Shown: piece by piece, positions 40,301 to 49,706 of the stretch
Layout: the number at the start of each line of letters is the position of its first letter
Numbering within the stretch: position 1 is the first letter of the stretch
Source of the DNA: Panorpa germanica
Taxonomy: Eukaryota; Arthropoda; Insecta; Mecoptera; Panorpidae
DNA: 64,000 bases
Reading direction: 5' to 3'
Assembly: GCA_963678705.1 (NCBI GenBank)
Contig: OY783206.1
Location: 26,361,807-26,425,806 of the forward strand
Notes under the pieces: generated by a model
What the model was told of the DNA's origin: nothing
Seen by the model: only the letters and a program-made list of their open reading frames with translations
The model's database searches: none
Translations under genes and position numbers: made by a program

Positions 40301-43300
40301 GACATTCACCGAGGGTATCAACATTCTTCAATTGCTGTATTTCATGGTAACATGTAAATATAAACATTTGAATACGAAACATGTCTATGCTAATGAACGA
40401 TTGATTAACAATAATACATTTATGATGGACCAGATGGACCTAGACCTACCAGATGGATTCTAAACTCTCGTTATTTGAATTATATAATAGTACCAGTTGT
40501 ACACTATAACGATATTAATTTATCATCTTGTAACCTTAAAGTCCAAACATGGAGCGAAAACTAACAACTCATGAAAAACTACGAGTATATCCCCAATAGA
40601 ATAAATCTAACGCTTTAAAAGGAAAATATTTTGAAAAATAAATTGAGTAATATGTTTTGAACCATAAATTCGCCAAAGTCAAAATCAAATATAACTGAAC
40701 AGACAAAAATCTTATTCTTTAAATATATTTTAAGGGTGCCCTTTCATGTGGCATATTCTAGAAAATAACTTTATTTGCAAATTGTTTTTGTTCCATGCTA
40801 ATAAAGTTACTTTCAAACTGTATTTTGATTAATAAATCATATCCATAGCGCAGTAATTTTTCACATTTAAATGCAAATATTTTTAATATGAATTTTTAAA
40901 TTATTATACTTTTTTCTTCTTTGGTTTTTTAATTCCCATTTCTTTATCAAGTTTTTCTTGTTCAGCTGAAAAAGAAAAATAGATTTATTAGTAATGACTT
41001 GTAATATCTTTTATTATGTTCCGTATATAAACCCAATTTTTTCATTAAGTTTTGAATACCACATCAACAAGATGGCGGCCTTCAGCAGCAATACTGTACA
41101 TTTTAAGGGATACAGCAAATGATTCCTCGATATTTCGGGTCTTAAGCTCTTCTAAAGTGATGTTTGAAAACATTCTTTCAAATAACAAAAAAGTCACACA
41201 TGCTTAAATCTGACGAGATCTAATTTCGCCATCTTAAATCCATCTTGTTGGATCCAGAGATCTCCCAAATTAGTTCCATCACTCAATTGTTGCACTTCAA
41301 GAGAATTTTCTACTTCGGCAGTAGCAGATTAAAATGCAAAATAAACAGTACCGCATGATAGTCCCTTCCTAAAGAAGCGACCATGATAATTTCACAGTTT
41401 AGACTCACTTAATCCGCTACTGTCCAAGTAGAAATTGTCTTGAAGAGCAATGTTGGAACTTGTAGGTAGCGATATTATAGCTTAGCATGGAAGTTAGTTA
41501 ACCTAAGCGCTAGGTTGCTGTTAGGATTGAATACAATATAACACTAACCGATTACATCCTATGATAACGTTATTAATGGTAACAATATAAACATTAACAT
41601 TTAACCTTGTGTCAACCTTAATTTGCAACGTTAAAACACGCCAAAGTTAGCTTGTTACAATGAATTTTCAAAGAATCATTTCTACCTAGGTGCAGTAATA
41701 CAAAATAATAAAATAAACAAGCAAACCTCTCTGCTTCTTGATCATTTGAATCAGCATTAAGGTGGAGTCCTGCTCTGCGGGCTCCTTTGCTTTTTTCTGG
41801 AATTAAATTTACATATTTCATAAATACAAGAAATAGCGGGTAAAATCGGGTATTGGTTAATATCTTCTATAATATTACGAACTGAATAAAAATAATTGGG
41901 TATTTGAGGTTTTGATAGGCAACTTTATCAATATACCGAGCTGTGTTATATAAATTCAGTTATGGTTCACAACCCAATTGCGCAAAATATTGTCGAAGAC
42001 CCAGTTTGTTGAGAAACTTTTCTAATAGCTCCAAATGTCCTTTAGAGCAAAGAAATCTAAAACAAAATCAGTCTTGTTATCTTTAGCCATGAATATCTTG
42101 ACTAGCAAACACAGTATTCTACGATACTTTTGAGCTTACTTATAAAACATCAAAGCAAAGATTTATACAAGTTTATAGCTGATTTGACTTAATTCTAATA
42201 TTATTCTGTTAAGGTTGTTGGAACTGAATTCATTACGATACACCCCAGGCCCCGGTTAATCTCGATGCGACATGACATTTCTTATATTCAATGTTAACCC
42301 CGTACTTTTTTTAAAATTGGCGCTTCTTTAATCTGTGATACCTACTGCTAAAGTTTCCTCTATAAATAATTAACAAGACATTTTCGCCAATGTACTTACA
42401 TCCTTCTTTTCTTTCTCTTTCTTTTTTTTCTCAACCGGTTCTCCTTCCTTCTTTTCTACTTCATCTTCCCCTGGCTTTTCTTCACCTGTTTCTTTTTTAC
42501 CCTTCTTATCCTTCTTTCCCTTTTTATCGACTAAACAAATATGTTGCAAACAATACTTTAGTTAGATCTGTATCGAACAAGTGATTTAATCTAACATAAT
42601 ACCAACCCCCCCCCCCCCACACACACACACTGCCGTATTGCCCAGTTCTAACTCTATTGTGAAGAAGCAGTAAAATATTCAAACCCTTAACTAATCGTTA
42701 AACTAACTATGGCAATTAATTTGTATGTCGTTGTAATTAATGGTTAATTGTTCTATTTCCGATTGTAAACCCGATTCCAGAATTCGGTTTTCGTTTGGCC
42801 TCGTGCTCATGCAGGAGTCGCTCTCATTAGACGCAAACCTGCTTTCATTTGGTTCGGGAGCCATCGAGTGTTTTCGTTGAAATTGAGATGACACGAAGTG
42901 TGGTTCTGGGTTGTCGGAGGGAGATAAAGAAACGTTAGATTTATCTATGGGGCGGTGGCAAGAACAGTGTATTATTTTCACAATCTAGCGCAATGGACTT
43001 TTACTTAGTGTAAAATCTTTCGATACTCGGTAACTAAATATACACTTGAATAGTGTTACCTTCTTCCTCGACTTCTTCTTCTTCCCAAACCCATTCCCAT
43101 TCGTCTTCATCAAAAATTGACTTTTTAGATTTTCTTAGTGAGCCCCTCCAGGATGTCCTGGGAGGAGGAGTTGGATTCAGCGCTGCAATGTCACCAGGGG
43201 GTAGAACTATTGAAGCCATCGTTCTTCTAGTTATGATAGCAGACACTCGCGCGGCACCAGGCGGAGCTTCAAAATTTAAAACACATACCGTTTAGAATAA

Positions 43301-46300
43301 TACTTTTTGACACATAGAAAAGATTTGGATATACATACTATATTCCAGGTATATACATACATGTATATTGTATATCCTATGTATATGCTGTTTTTTCATA
43401 TGTTCATTTTTATGTCGTTATATTCTATAATTTATTAACATAATTTCATTCTTCAATGAACTGAGTATTCAAGAAATCAAGATTATCAGTTCAATCGATA
43501 AAACCGTAAGATGCCACCACCAATGACACCACTATGTGATTTTAGCTTTTGGCAGTTCAACCAAAGCAATGGAGTGTCAACTGTTATTCGAGTATTATTG
43601 TGTTTTTACCATTAAGATGCAATGCTTTATCAACACACGAAATTCAGATTATTCCATATTTGAAAATTATGAAAGAAGTGTCACTAACACCGCTGCAATT
43701 CGTAAACTAATGATGGGAATGTCATGAAATTTTGACACATATCGTTTAAAGGTTGGTACTATCTAAAAGATTTGTCAGATTTGTCAATAGTGGCGCCATT
43801 TATATGTCATCCTACGAACTTATTGACTGATATGGTATTGTTCTGACTAAAAATATTAACGACCAATAATTTAATAAAAAAAATTATTACCTTTTCCTTT
43901 TTTATCTTTTTTCCCTTTCTTATCTTTTTTGTCCTTGTCCTTGTCCTTGTCTTTGTCTTTTCCTTTACTCTTGTCATCCTTTGAAGGTGGTGGCGCAGCA
44001 ACTGGAGCAGGCGCATGTTGCACCTAAATGTTTTTACACAAATATATATCTTTCTTTTGATTGTTTGTTGCATTTTTTTATGATGGTACACATCGGTAAC
44101 CGACACGTACCGATCATTATCGACACGTTCCGATCAGTACCGACACGTTCCGATCAGTACCGACACTGGGCAGTGTGGACAGCAGCGATAATACTATTAG
44201 TGTTTACTCAACATCAGCTAGATATAAAGCCTAACAGCGTTTTATCGAACATGCTGTGACGTCACGCATTGTAGTCTACTATTTGACAAACTAGCCTACC
44301 CTGTAGTTCAGTTGTAGTCTTAATTTAAACCAAAAACAAGTGATATGTTTTGTTGATTTGTAAACGTGACAATTTAATTGTGATTTTAATAAATTAGTGA
44401 AGTATGAATTTAGTGAAATATAGTGTAACTAAAACTAGTAAACAAAATGCCGACAGTTACAGAAGTTACAAAAACTTCTGAAACCCAAACTTAAATGCAG
44501 CTATAATTCAAAGTATTCAAAGTGCTACACTTATACCAGTGCAAGAGAAATAAAGAATTTGGAAGATATCTTAAAATGTATAAAGCGTCATTGTCTTTCT
44601 GGTTATTGGCAGGATTAACAGCAGATTCTGCACCGGTGTCAATGAGTTAGAATTTAAATATATCTTGCAAGGAAAGTTTCAGACTGATCCCGGTTGGAAA
44701 ATTTGGACAGTTTGCTGGAGCTACACTGTTAAAAATGTTTTTAATTTTAATACAAATTCAATAGACAAATGCGTGTTAAAATTTACAGCCGATTATTAAT
44801 TTTTTTCAAGATACATAACGTCAATTCTGAAGCGTCACAGGAAATGAGGTTCAAAATGACTGAATTTGGTAGATTTTGAAATGAAAGTTTCACAAAATGT
44901 TCGTCAAATGGTTATCTTTGATATGTTGAAAAGTTTGAATAAAATATTTTATTTACTATATTAGAAATAAATTAGAGAAAATATTCTTTTTTTTGTCTTT
45001 GAAACCAACCTAACCCCTAAATAAGTTGGTTCTGTTCTCAAGTTATTTTTTATTGAAACAATTGCGAATTTTGTATTTAAGATATCTTCAAAGACAACAA
45101 TACAATGACGTAATTGTATACACATATATGTAATACCTAAACTTCCCAATACTTTGTTTTAATTTTACAGATCAATTCTCTTCAAGTGTAATATAAAGAA
45201 TATAAATTACCTTAGACTCTCTTTTGTCGAATTTCTTTTCTGCAAAAAAGAAAGCTAGCATTAGAATAATGTAATGAAGAATATAAAGACGTTAAAACCT
45301 AGCACGCCTGTAAAAATTTAATTTACATATAAGAAATTTTGCATATAGGCTACCTATATATATTAAGGGGTTACATGTCACAAAAATCGTTTCTTTTTTA
45401 TTTCATTTTTGTAATGTACATATATTTAAGTGCACACACAGGAAATTTCAAGTCAATCCGGCGACTCTATGTGAAGTGAATACTTAAAGCGAAAACTTTA
45501 AACCCGTTTTTCTGAAAACTGTGTTTTTAAAGTCGGTGATCAAAATTTCTCGGAAACGGCTGAACCGATCAGTCACAAACTTGTTAAGTATATTTTTTAG
45601 TAAGTAACCGAATGTTTTTTCTCACCGATAAATATATTTTTTTATAAACAATTTAAGGTCAAAATTTTGGTCAAAAATCGAAATATTTTTTTGAGAAGCC
45701 GCCATTTTGTCAAAAAAAAAGTATTTTGCTTATTCCTTTGATTATTTACTAGATTATACATTATTTTAACGAAATCTGTTTGGTTTTTTCATTTTAGATC
45801 ATTCAGTCTAGAGATATCGTGGTCACCGCAAGATGCCTTTTTTTGACAGGGCTCCAGGAGATCAGCTATATCAGCTTTAAAATTATTATTTTTACAAATA
45901 CAAAAATGTTAAAATACAGTTAAAAGTTGCCATATCATGTGTACAAATTTTTTCATTAATGCATTAATGCAGCGATTCTCAAAGTGTGGGGCGCGACCCC
46001 TAAGGGGGCGCAATGAAGGCTCAGGGGGGGGCCAAAGCTTGGTTGAAAAATTAATTAAATTTACTTACAAAATAATAAAGCAAACTTTTTATTTTTTGAA
46101 ATTACAACAAGTGTATAATTTTTAGTCAACGTCGTAAGAGCGCCGAACATTTTATTTTTTTTAGTTTATCAGAAAATACAGAAAAAAGATGCAAACCTTC
46201 TGCAATGAACTGAAAAGGTGAAAAGCTTTGTAATGAAGCTAAGTTTGTACGAGGGCGGTGTGAAAAGTGACAGTTTGGAGCTATTTCCTAATCTTAAAAT

Positions 46301-47537
46301 TATGATTGAAGAAATGGATCTCAAAACTATTCCAACCAATGCAAAATGCAACTTGGATGGTTTGGCATGGATTCAAAACCCGTTCAAACCATCAGTCGAT
46401 GAGTGCTCCCTCAACATGAAGGAAAACGAAATCTCATTGACCTCCAAGGTGACACTGGGCTTGAAATGAAGTTTAAAGAATCTTCTCTCACATCCTTCTG
46501 GATTGGTGTACAAAAGGAACACCCAATTTTGAGTGAAAGGGCATTGAAAATACTCACTCCATTCGCAATACACACTCACTCTTGTGAAACAGGATTTTCT
46601 GCTCTAGCTGCCATGAAGAGTAAATATCGCTCAAGACTGGATGTGACCAAGGAACTCAGAGTAGCGTTATCAGAACTGACACCGCGTTTCAAGAAAATGT
46701 GCGCAGAAAAAAATAAGCACATCCTTCACACTGAAGCTCTTTTTATTATTATTGCTTTGAGTTACAAATAACAATTATATACTATAGTAGCTAAAATAAT
46801 TAAATAAATTGTAATTGTTTGTATAGAATTTGTTGTTTGATTACGATTAAACTTATTGCCCCATTAGAGTATGCATAGAATGTGCTAAACTTAACTGAAT
46901 AAAAATTGACTGTAAAATGTCAAATGCGACTCCCTTATAATATATAGTACGCTTACATGTAGGGGGCCCAGCTTACAGCCGGATTATGCAGGGGGCTCGA
47001 AGTAAAAAGTTTGAGAACCGCTGCATTAATGCTCTCAGGATTTTTTATTTTTTTTTGAAAATTCGCATTTTTGGGCCTCATAACTGTATATAACCCCTTA
47101 AACAAGGTTTAACAGTTTGGTTTGTCCGTAAAAAGAAGATAGGGGATATGTTGAGAGAAGCCGGGGAAGAAGGAAAACAGAGTGAAAAAGGGGGAGAAAC
47201 GTGTAGTTTGAAATGGTTAAGTAGAGGAGAAAGTGATACAAAGAGAAGGAGGAGGAGATGTTATTATTTTAAGTTTAATTAGAATCAAGAAGAGTTTTTA
47301 ATTAATTTATTGACCTAATGAGGAAGAATGTAAGTAATAGAATACCACCATACCTTCAGCTGCAGGCTCAGAAGTAGGTTCGGGCTCGTATTGTCCTTCT
47401 TCTCCTTCCTCATCAAATTTTTCTGCTGTAAAGGTGGATATCATGTCATCCATATCCACATTTAATTCCTCTGCTTCTTCACCTTCTTCAGGAGCTTCGG
47501 CATCTGCCGCGGAAAACTCATCCTCTTCATCTGCCAT
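10302..47537 (-). CDS. DNAI7: Dynein axonemal intermediate chain 7 (CASC1/IC97) homologue, 25 exons
   Basis: Twenty-five minus-strand exons join to 2997 nt (998 residues), with every intron GT-AG and every phase matching. The first ~350 residues are charged: an acidic start, a KDKDKD lysine stretch and a K/E-rich coiled-coil-like segment. From residue 358 the order matches CASC1/IC97 proteins: a WDIFLHCEG...LNTYLHIW block, a NNLRKQLHDTMDFVTYQLLR block, a proline-rich EEPPPPLPGETRTPEQIE block, a LPDNVLWFEPPIVALWEE block, and a C-terminal AYTMGLFAATHNFAWSRWN. Known family members sit in inner-arm axonemal dynein, so in an insect a role in sperm flagella or sensory cilia is expected. The start is the ATG at 47537. 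The family is usually about 700 residues, so the N-terminal part is long. The ~18 kb intron 18 contains a whole Toll-like receptor gene. The 3' end relies on an open last exon and could have another splice. Confidence 0.8.
13175..13230 (-). repeat. Acidic low-complexity stretch inside DNAI7-like exon 20
   Basis: The codons for Asp and Glu are mixed GAA/GAG/GAT/GAC here, giving a run such as EDEDEDEEEDM. It divides a conserved half (LWFEPPIVALW) from the next conserved half of the exon, so it is probably a flexible acidic insert in the protein. Confidence 0.6.
15590..16020. mobile_element. MITE, family A, diverged copy
   Basis: The interior matches the 2631-3099 copy (GTTGAACAAAATT, GTGGAATAA, TAACAATTA). 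The right end reads AACAGTGAATGGGAATAATA. The left end has drifted (TTCATTGTTTTAATATTTAA). It lies in the large DNAI7 intron. Confidence 0.65.
16335..16600 (-). repeat. Dispersed repeat, inverted copy of 1030-1270
   Basis: Read on the minus strand it carries the same GGCACTACATTCTT start, the AAATTACATAT run, a CAAAGCAGATAAATTGAAA segment and a pyrimidine-rich tail. Confidence 0.55.
17068..24765 (-). CDS. Toll-like receptor, single-cysteine-cluster type (Toll-9-like), 6 exons
   Basis: Six GT-AG exons join in phase to 2496 nt (831 residues). The ATG at 24765 lies just after a 3' splice site and opens a signal peptide (GLFTLLYMGHALGLCL). An ectodomain of leucine-rich repeats follows (LLELDLRNCSI, NLIHLDLSSN, LRVLDLSGNP, LRILNLSGNN, LEIIDLSDNH). 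It is closed by one LRR C-flank with CSC near residue 450 and a downstream Cys. A transmembrane helix lies at about 612-636. The TIR domain spans about 674-815: box 1 YDLFVSYCDENRPW, then ICLHERDFQ, then SQWCQFEMHLAQHR, then LILVLLQEIP, and the C-terminal FW. Only one C-flank cluster is seen, which in insects fits Toll-9-like receptors more than the multi-cluster Tolls. By family it is a plasma-membrane or endosomal innate immune receptor signalling through a MyD88-type adaptor. The whole gene lies in a DNAI7 intron on the same strand. Confidence 0.88.
17490..18055 (+). mobile_element. MITE, family B, full copy
   Basis: It starts GGGCTTGTGTCCTCATTTTT and ends ATAGGATACAAGCCC, so the ends form about 13-bp inverted repeats. 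The interior shares the CCCTGCTAAGGCAGACAT and CAACGTTGAATCCC blocks with the other copies. No ORF. It lies in the last intron of the Toll gene (17300-18827). Confidence 0.75.
22640..23060 (+). repeat. Dispersed repeat, family C, partial copy
   Basis: It shares the segments CATATAAACTGACTA, TTTCGATTT-TAAATTAGGTAC and AAGTTAGC with copies at 28040-28740, 32980-33270 and (inverted) 49190-49620. It lies in a Toll intron. It probably derives from a retroelement 3' region. Confidence 0.55.
25170..25510 (+). repeat. Tandem duplication of ~220 bp
   Basis: Two direct copies contain GAAATGAGGCATTGACAGC, AATCTCCGCA and TTTCTGCAGG-ATCCCTATCG followed by a T run. An inverted relative occurs at about 36110-36430 (CAATGCCTCATTTCTTGATA). 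It lies upstream of the Toll gene inside the DNAI7 intron. Confidence 0.7.
26137..26341 (+). mobile_element. MITE, family B, 3' fragment
   Basis: It begins at GATGTCACATGCA and runs through GTGTACAACGTTGAATCCC to the terminal motif AGGATACAAGCCC. The first half of the element is missing. Confidence 0.75.
26430..26565. mobile_element. MITE, family A, right-end fragment
   Basis: It ends GTAGTGAGTGGGAATGAAGC, matching the family terminus. The left side is a short diverged interior (GCATACGCACCACC, compare GCATGCGCACCAAC at about 53360). Confidence 0.6.
27344..27735 (-). repeat. ~400 bp repeat, minus copy (inverted partner at 38443-38840)
   Basis: The two copies are nearly identical in opposite orientation. 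Each has a 60-odd codon open frame with matching residues (ATTATCAC..., HYSEDSCFVCWIFE) and a GCTTAAGCAACT end near TCCGCAGAG or TCCGCAAAG. The matched open frame may be chance conservation of a young repeat. No known protein recognised. Confidence 0.7.
28040..28740 (+). repeat. Dispersed repeat, family C, longest copy
   Basis: It starts near GTTTACCCCCGTCGCAAGCG and ends with GAGCCGTTTTCGAGCCATCA and a TATATAAATATA tail. The layout recalls RTE-type LINE or SINE 3' ends, but no ORF supports a class. Confidence 0.5.
28905..29444. mobile_element. TA-flanked MITE (CACTGATAGAAGGAT ends)
   Basis: The left end CACTGATAGAAGGATTT and the right end AAATCCTTCTATCAGTG are perfect inverted repeats, each flanked by TA as for Tc1/mariner insertions. 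The interior is extremely AT-rich, with repeated TTTATTAA/TTAATAAA words (28935-29050) that can fold back. No transposase remains. About 540 bp. Confidence 0.8.
30806..31320 (+). mobile_element. Family D element (TTAA-GGGGTTA end), partial, with a foreign-looking middle
   Basis: It begins TTAAGGGGTTATA and shares AATGTACATGTATTTAA, GTCAATCCG and CGGCTAAACTGATCAGTC-like blocks with 45367-45620. The 30894-31130 segment has no counterpart in the other copy and carries a 78-codon open frame. Confidence 0.55.
30894..31130 (+). other. Coding-like 78-codon frame of unknown origin
   Basis: The frame contains LPLPQDVAKAVNDFSN and CVRPFHVAPKLWKWHTP, a composition more protein-like than the other short frames nearby. 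No ATG opens it at its left edge, and it ends in TAG near 31128. I do not recognise the family. It could be captured exon sequence or transposon coding sequence inside a repeat copy. Confidence 0.3.
31328..31655 (+). mobile_element. Retroelement 3' tail (RTE/SINE-like)
   Basis: The phrase TTAGCTGTCCCGGCCACGCG at the start, GTTGGATCAAACTGCACC and AAATCGGTTAAGTAGTTTAG in the middle, and CAACGTGACACGTAATTTAT with a TATATATTAAGAAG tail, match a repeat end I know as common in insect genomes. There is no coding part here. Confidence 0.5.
32655..32975 (+). mobile_element. MITE, family F, copy 1
   Basis: It is collinear with 49707-50120: CAACTAGTTTTTAACAATA-like start, AGTATTTGTGCACATCT, GAAACACAGTCGC and CAGATTCGGGG. 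The ends CGCACACGAGTCGACTGGTT and CGAGTCGACCCATGTGC mirror each other. Confidence 0.65.
32980..33270 (+). repeat. Dispersed repeat, family C, partial copy
   Basis: It shares AATTGAAATATTTAACTCGT, TTTCGATTTGTAAATTAGG and ACCCTCG-ACAAAACCGC with 28040-28740. Confidence 0.6.
34300..34356. mobile_element. MITE, family A, solo right end
   Basis: TAAATATCAAAACAGTGAGT followed by GGGAATGAGACTTA is the family terminus. The rest of the element is not seen. It lies in a DNAI7 intron. Confidence 0.6.
34590..34609 (+). repeat. GAA microsatellite
   Basis: Seven near-perfect GAA units directly next to the 3' edge of DNAI7 exon 13 (34615), on the intron side of the donor. Confidence 0.9.
36110..36430 (-). 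repeat. Inverted relative of the 25170-25610 repeat
   Basis: It shares GAGGCATTGA, GACGTCAC and AGGTAACGCTGTCGA-type words in reverse orientation. Confidence 0.55.
38443..38840 (+). repeat. ~400 bp repeat, plus copy (partner of 27344-27735)
   Basis: See the minus copy. It begins near CAGAATGTATGACACAATTT and ends CACAATCTTTGCGAACGATA. It lies in DNAI7 intron 8. Confidence 0.7.
39040..39490 (+). mobile_element. Possible solo LTR
   Basis: The segment starts TGTAACGAATGAACACC and can end CTATTACA. Inside it has a TATA-like AGTATATAAGC and an AATAAA about 25 bp later, the order found in LTR promoters and polyadenylation sites. I found no target-site duplication, so the limits and the class are unsure. 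It lies just upstream, in transcription order, of DNAI7 exon 8. Confidence 0.35.
42607..42631 (+). repeat. Poly-C / CA microsatellite
   Basis: A run of C followed by CA units, in DNAI7 intron 4. Confidence 0.9.
44101..44166 (+). repeat. 20-bp tandem repeat, three units
   Basis: The unit CGACACGTTCCGATCAGTAC is repeated at 44101, 44121 and 44141 and starts a fourth time at 44161. The first unit is diverged. It lies directly upstream of DNAI7 exon 3. Confidence 0.9.
45970..47023 (+). mobile_element. hAT element with 8-bp target-site duplication
   Basis: It is bounded by CAGCGATTCTCAAAGTGTGG on the left and AAAGTTTGAGAACCGCTG on the right, hAT-type inverted ends. Both sides carry the perfect 8-bp duplication CATTAATG (45962-45969 and 47024-47031). 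At 1054 bp it is internally deleted. It sits inside the TTAA element, so it inserted later. Confidence 0.88.
46218..46771 (+). pseudogene. hAT transposase remnant (C-terminal dimerisation region)
   Basis: Two overlapping frames (46218-46469, then a shift into the frame ending at 46771) carry hAT C-terminal motifs such as LTPFAIHTHSCETGFSALAA and SKYRSRLDV, as in ZBED5/FAM200-like transposases. The switch of frame and the missing N-terminal and catalytic parts show it is inactive. Confidence 0.8.
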
Positions 47538-47860
47538 TTTAGTAACTGACTTTAAAAATCTGCCCCAAAATTTTAAATTTAGAAAATATTTATCAAAAAA
47601 TTAATTTAATATACCCTCTCCTGTCAGACCAATAACAAATTTATTACATTATTTTTGTTTTTGAAAACATTTGGGCAGCGTTCAGATTCTATACAATTCA
47701 TAATTTTTATTTATGTCTTACCAGTAGGTGCAGTAAACTGAAAGAGATATAATTAAAACTTTTTTCTTTACAGTTTAAATTTAGCACTTCTGCCAAATCT
47801 GGCTATTTCGCACGGATCGTATTTGCGCTCATTTACGACAAAATTAGTTGACAACCCAAT

Positions 47861-48482
47861 GGGCTAGTGTCCTCATTTTTTAGTGGGCGTTTCTTCAATT
47901 GTTGATTGAAATTGATGTTAATAAATGTGTATTGGCGTGTCTATTTTATTAAATATCTAAATGTTGACGGAGATATAGCAATTAAAAGTTTGAATTGTAG
48001 TTTTACCGCTAGAAATGGTCGGCCATATTTTTATGACGTGAAATGCATTTTAACGTCAGTTACTTGTCGAGTGAGTTAGTGCTGTGATAATGTTTTGTAG
48101 CTGTTGGTAGTCAAATAATCAAGTCAAGTCAAAGAAAAATAAGTTTTTATTTTATTTAACCCTGCTAAGGCAGACATATTATTGGAATTTTATTGTTCCT
48201 TGAAATAGCTGTAAATAATATTTGATATTTTGATATATAAATACATATAGCAGAGATTTATGAGCTGTAAGGTTGGCAGCGGTTGTGATGTCACATGCAC
48301 TTGGAATGTGTACAACGTTGAATCCCTTTAATAATTAAAGAGACAAAATGACTTTTCTAATTTTCAATATCTCTTAACATATAAGGAGTTATTAAAAAAT
48401 AATTGAACATCTGAGGTTCTAGTAACCCACTTTATCAATATATAGTACACTTTTATAGAAATTAAGACATAGGACACAACCC
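47861..48482 (+). mobile_element. MITE, family B, longest copy
   Basis: Starts GGGCTAGTGTCCTCATTTTT and ends AGGACACAACCC, with all the shared interior blocks. It lies about 320 bp upstream of the DNAI7 start codon. Confidence 0.75.
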
Positions 48483-48522
48483 AATTAAAACATTTCAAAA
48501 TTAAATAGTAGACTTACAATAT

Positions 48523-48567
48523 GTCGTCACGGTGGCCGAGGTGGTTAGGTCGTACACTTTGATTCCT
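48523..48567 (+). other. tRNA-Ser-like 5' half (tRNA remnant or SINE head)
   Basis: The phrase GTGGCCGAGGTGGTTAGG resembles the A box and D arm of tRNA-Ser. The sequence continues about 20 bases, but no T arm or complete cloverleaf follows. It may be a tRNA pseudogene or the head of a tRNA-derived SINE. Confidence 0.4.
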
Positions 48568-49189
48568 GGAGATTGAATAAATATATTTCATAACAGTGCA
48601 GAATTAATTCACCAAATGATAAACACATCAACAATAAACAAATATACCAACCATATAAGTAAATAAATCTACAAAAGACATAATTATTATATTACGATTA
48701 ATTGTTGAAATCGTAGTAACATAAAAAAAAATTACATGTCTACATGTTAACAAATGCCAAAACAATGATCCACTTCTTAATAACAAATCATAACAATTAC
48801 AATCTTAATCCATTAACTATTAAGATAATTATTCCAAACAAACTTACACGCATTTTCAATTTATCTTAAAACCACGCTAAGATTTGCAAGAGCTTCAAAC
48901 GTCCAGCTAAGCACATAACGTTAGCATGTTCGATAACGAATGGAATTACCTGAGCGCTGATGAAGGGGAAAATGAAACAGATATATAGGCGCATAGTGGT
49001 GGGGCAAGATCTAAATTTGGTGTGGAAAGATGAGTTTTGAGTAAGGAGGTACAGGACGTACCGTCAATGTAAGAAGTTTATCTCTCGGTAATACGAATTA
49101 CAAAATATGAAATATATGAGAAATATTGAGAAAAAAATTTGAGAAATATTTTCGAAAATATTGAAGTTTAGGTGGGATCCGCAACTTTC
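48568..49189. other. No gene seen
   Basis: AT-rich spacer between the dynein gene and the repeats upstream of the secreted-peptide gene. Confidence 0.4.
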
Positions 49190-49620
49190 CTATATTATAA
49201 TGTTTTTTTTTTCTATTTTGTAGTTATTTTGCTCTATCAGTTTTAATTCGTAAAAGATAGAAAGTCGAAATTTGGTATATGTATTACGATGTTCAATGCT
49301 AACATTTTATGAAAATTAGAAATTTAAACATTGGAAAAGGGGGCGTTCAGAAAATTAGGGGGCCCGATAGGAAACTTTTGAGAAGACTCAAATTTTGGAT
49401 TACTTAATAATGAAATATATTATTAAAAAAATATATTCAAAATTTTATTTGGTTACACGAGGACGGTTTTGCCGAGGGTTAAAATTTGACTAGAAAGTTC
49501 AAATTTTATATATGGGCTAACTTTGGTACCTAATTTACAAATCGAAAAAAAAAATCCTAAATTGTGAAAAAAAGTTGGTCAAGTGACGAGTAAATTGAAA
49601 TTTTTTTATATTTTGTTGAA
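49190..49620 (-). repeat. Dispersed repeat, family C, inverted copy
   Basis: In reverse it shows the family phrases (ATTTGTAAATTAGGTACC, AAGTTAGCCCATATAT, ACCCTCGGCAAAACCG). Confidence 0.6.
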
Positions 49621-49706
49621 AATCGACGGGGATAAGCAACAGTGTTGTTGCTTTGTATTTGGCTAGTAAATCGCAACCAGTCATTGTTAATGAGCTCCGA
49701 AATTTA

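Larger units (their letters stand above)
45367..47097. mobile_element. TTAA-flanked (piggyBac-type) element, family D, holding a nested hAT
   Basis: The left boundary is TTAA|GGGGTTA (TTAA at 45363) and the right boundary is TAACCCC|TTAA (47098). The ends are inverted repeats inside a duplicated TTAA, the piggyBac insertion signature. The interior without the hAT is about 680 bp and noncoding. It lies in DNAI7 intron 1. Confidence 0.7.
10302..47537 (-). other. Exon map of the DNAI7-like gene (transcription order)
   Basis: Coding exons: 47537-47354, 45239-45211, 44023-43891, 43266-43060, 42530-42400, 41796-41727, 40965-40910, 39634-39561, 36936-36803, 36718-36666, 35796-35656, 35373-35210, 34734-34615, 34210-34112, 33821-33754, 33428-33335, 32442-32375, 32291-32130, 14150-13994, 13320-12962, 12681-12606, 11670-11583, 11516-11451, 10908-10848, 10504-10302. 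Three donors are weaker than consensus (GTTTGC after exon 6, GTTAGT after exons 21 and 24). The TAA is at 10304-10302. The join across intron 18 rests on phase (C|TG) and on family resemblance on both sides. Confidence 0.75.

Noticed and set aside
43053..43295. Plus frame rich in serine
   Set aside because: Antisense of DNAI7 exon 4 (43060-43266), whose phases fit the neighbouring exons.
47325..47331. AAG-AAT-GTAAGT, the same pattern as the microexons
   Set aside because: An isolated site with no pyrimidine tract, beside the minus-strand DNAI7 exon 1. It serves as a background example.
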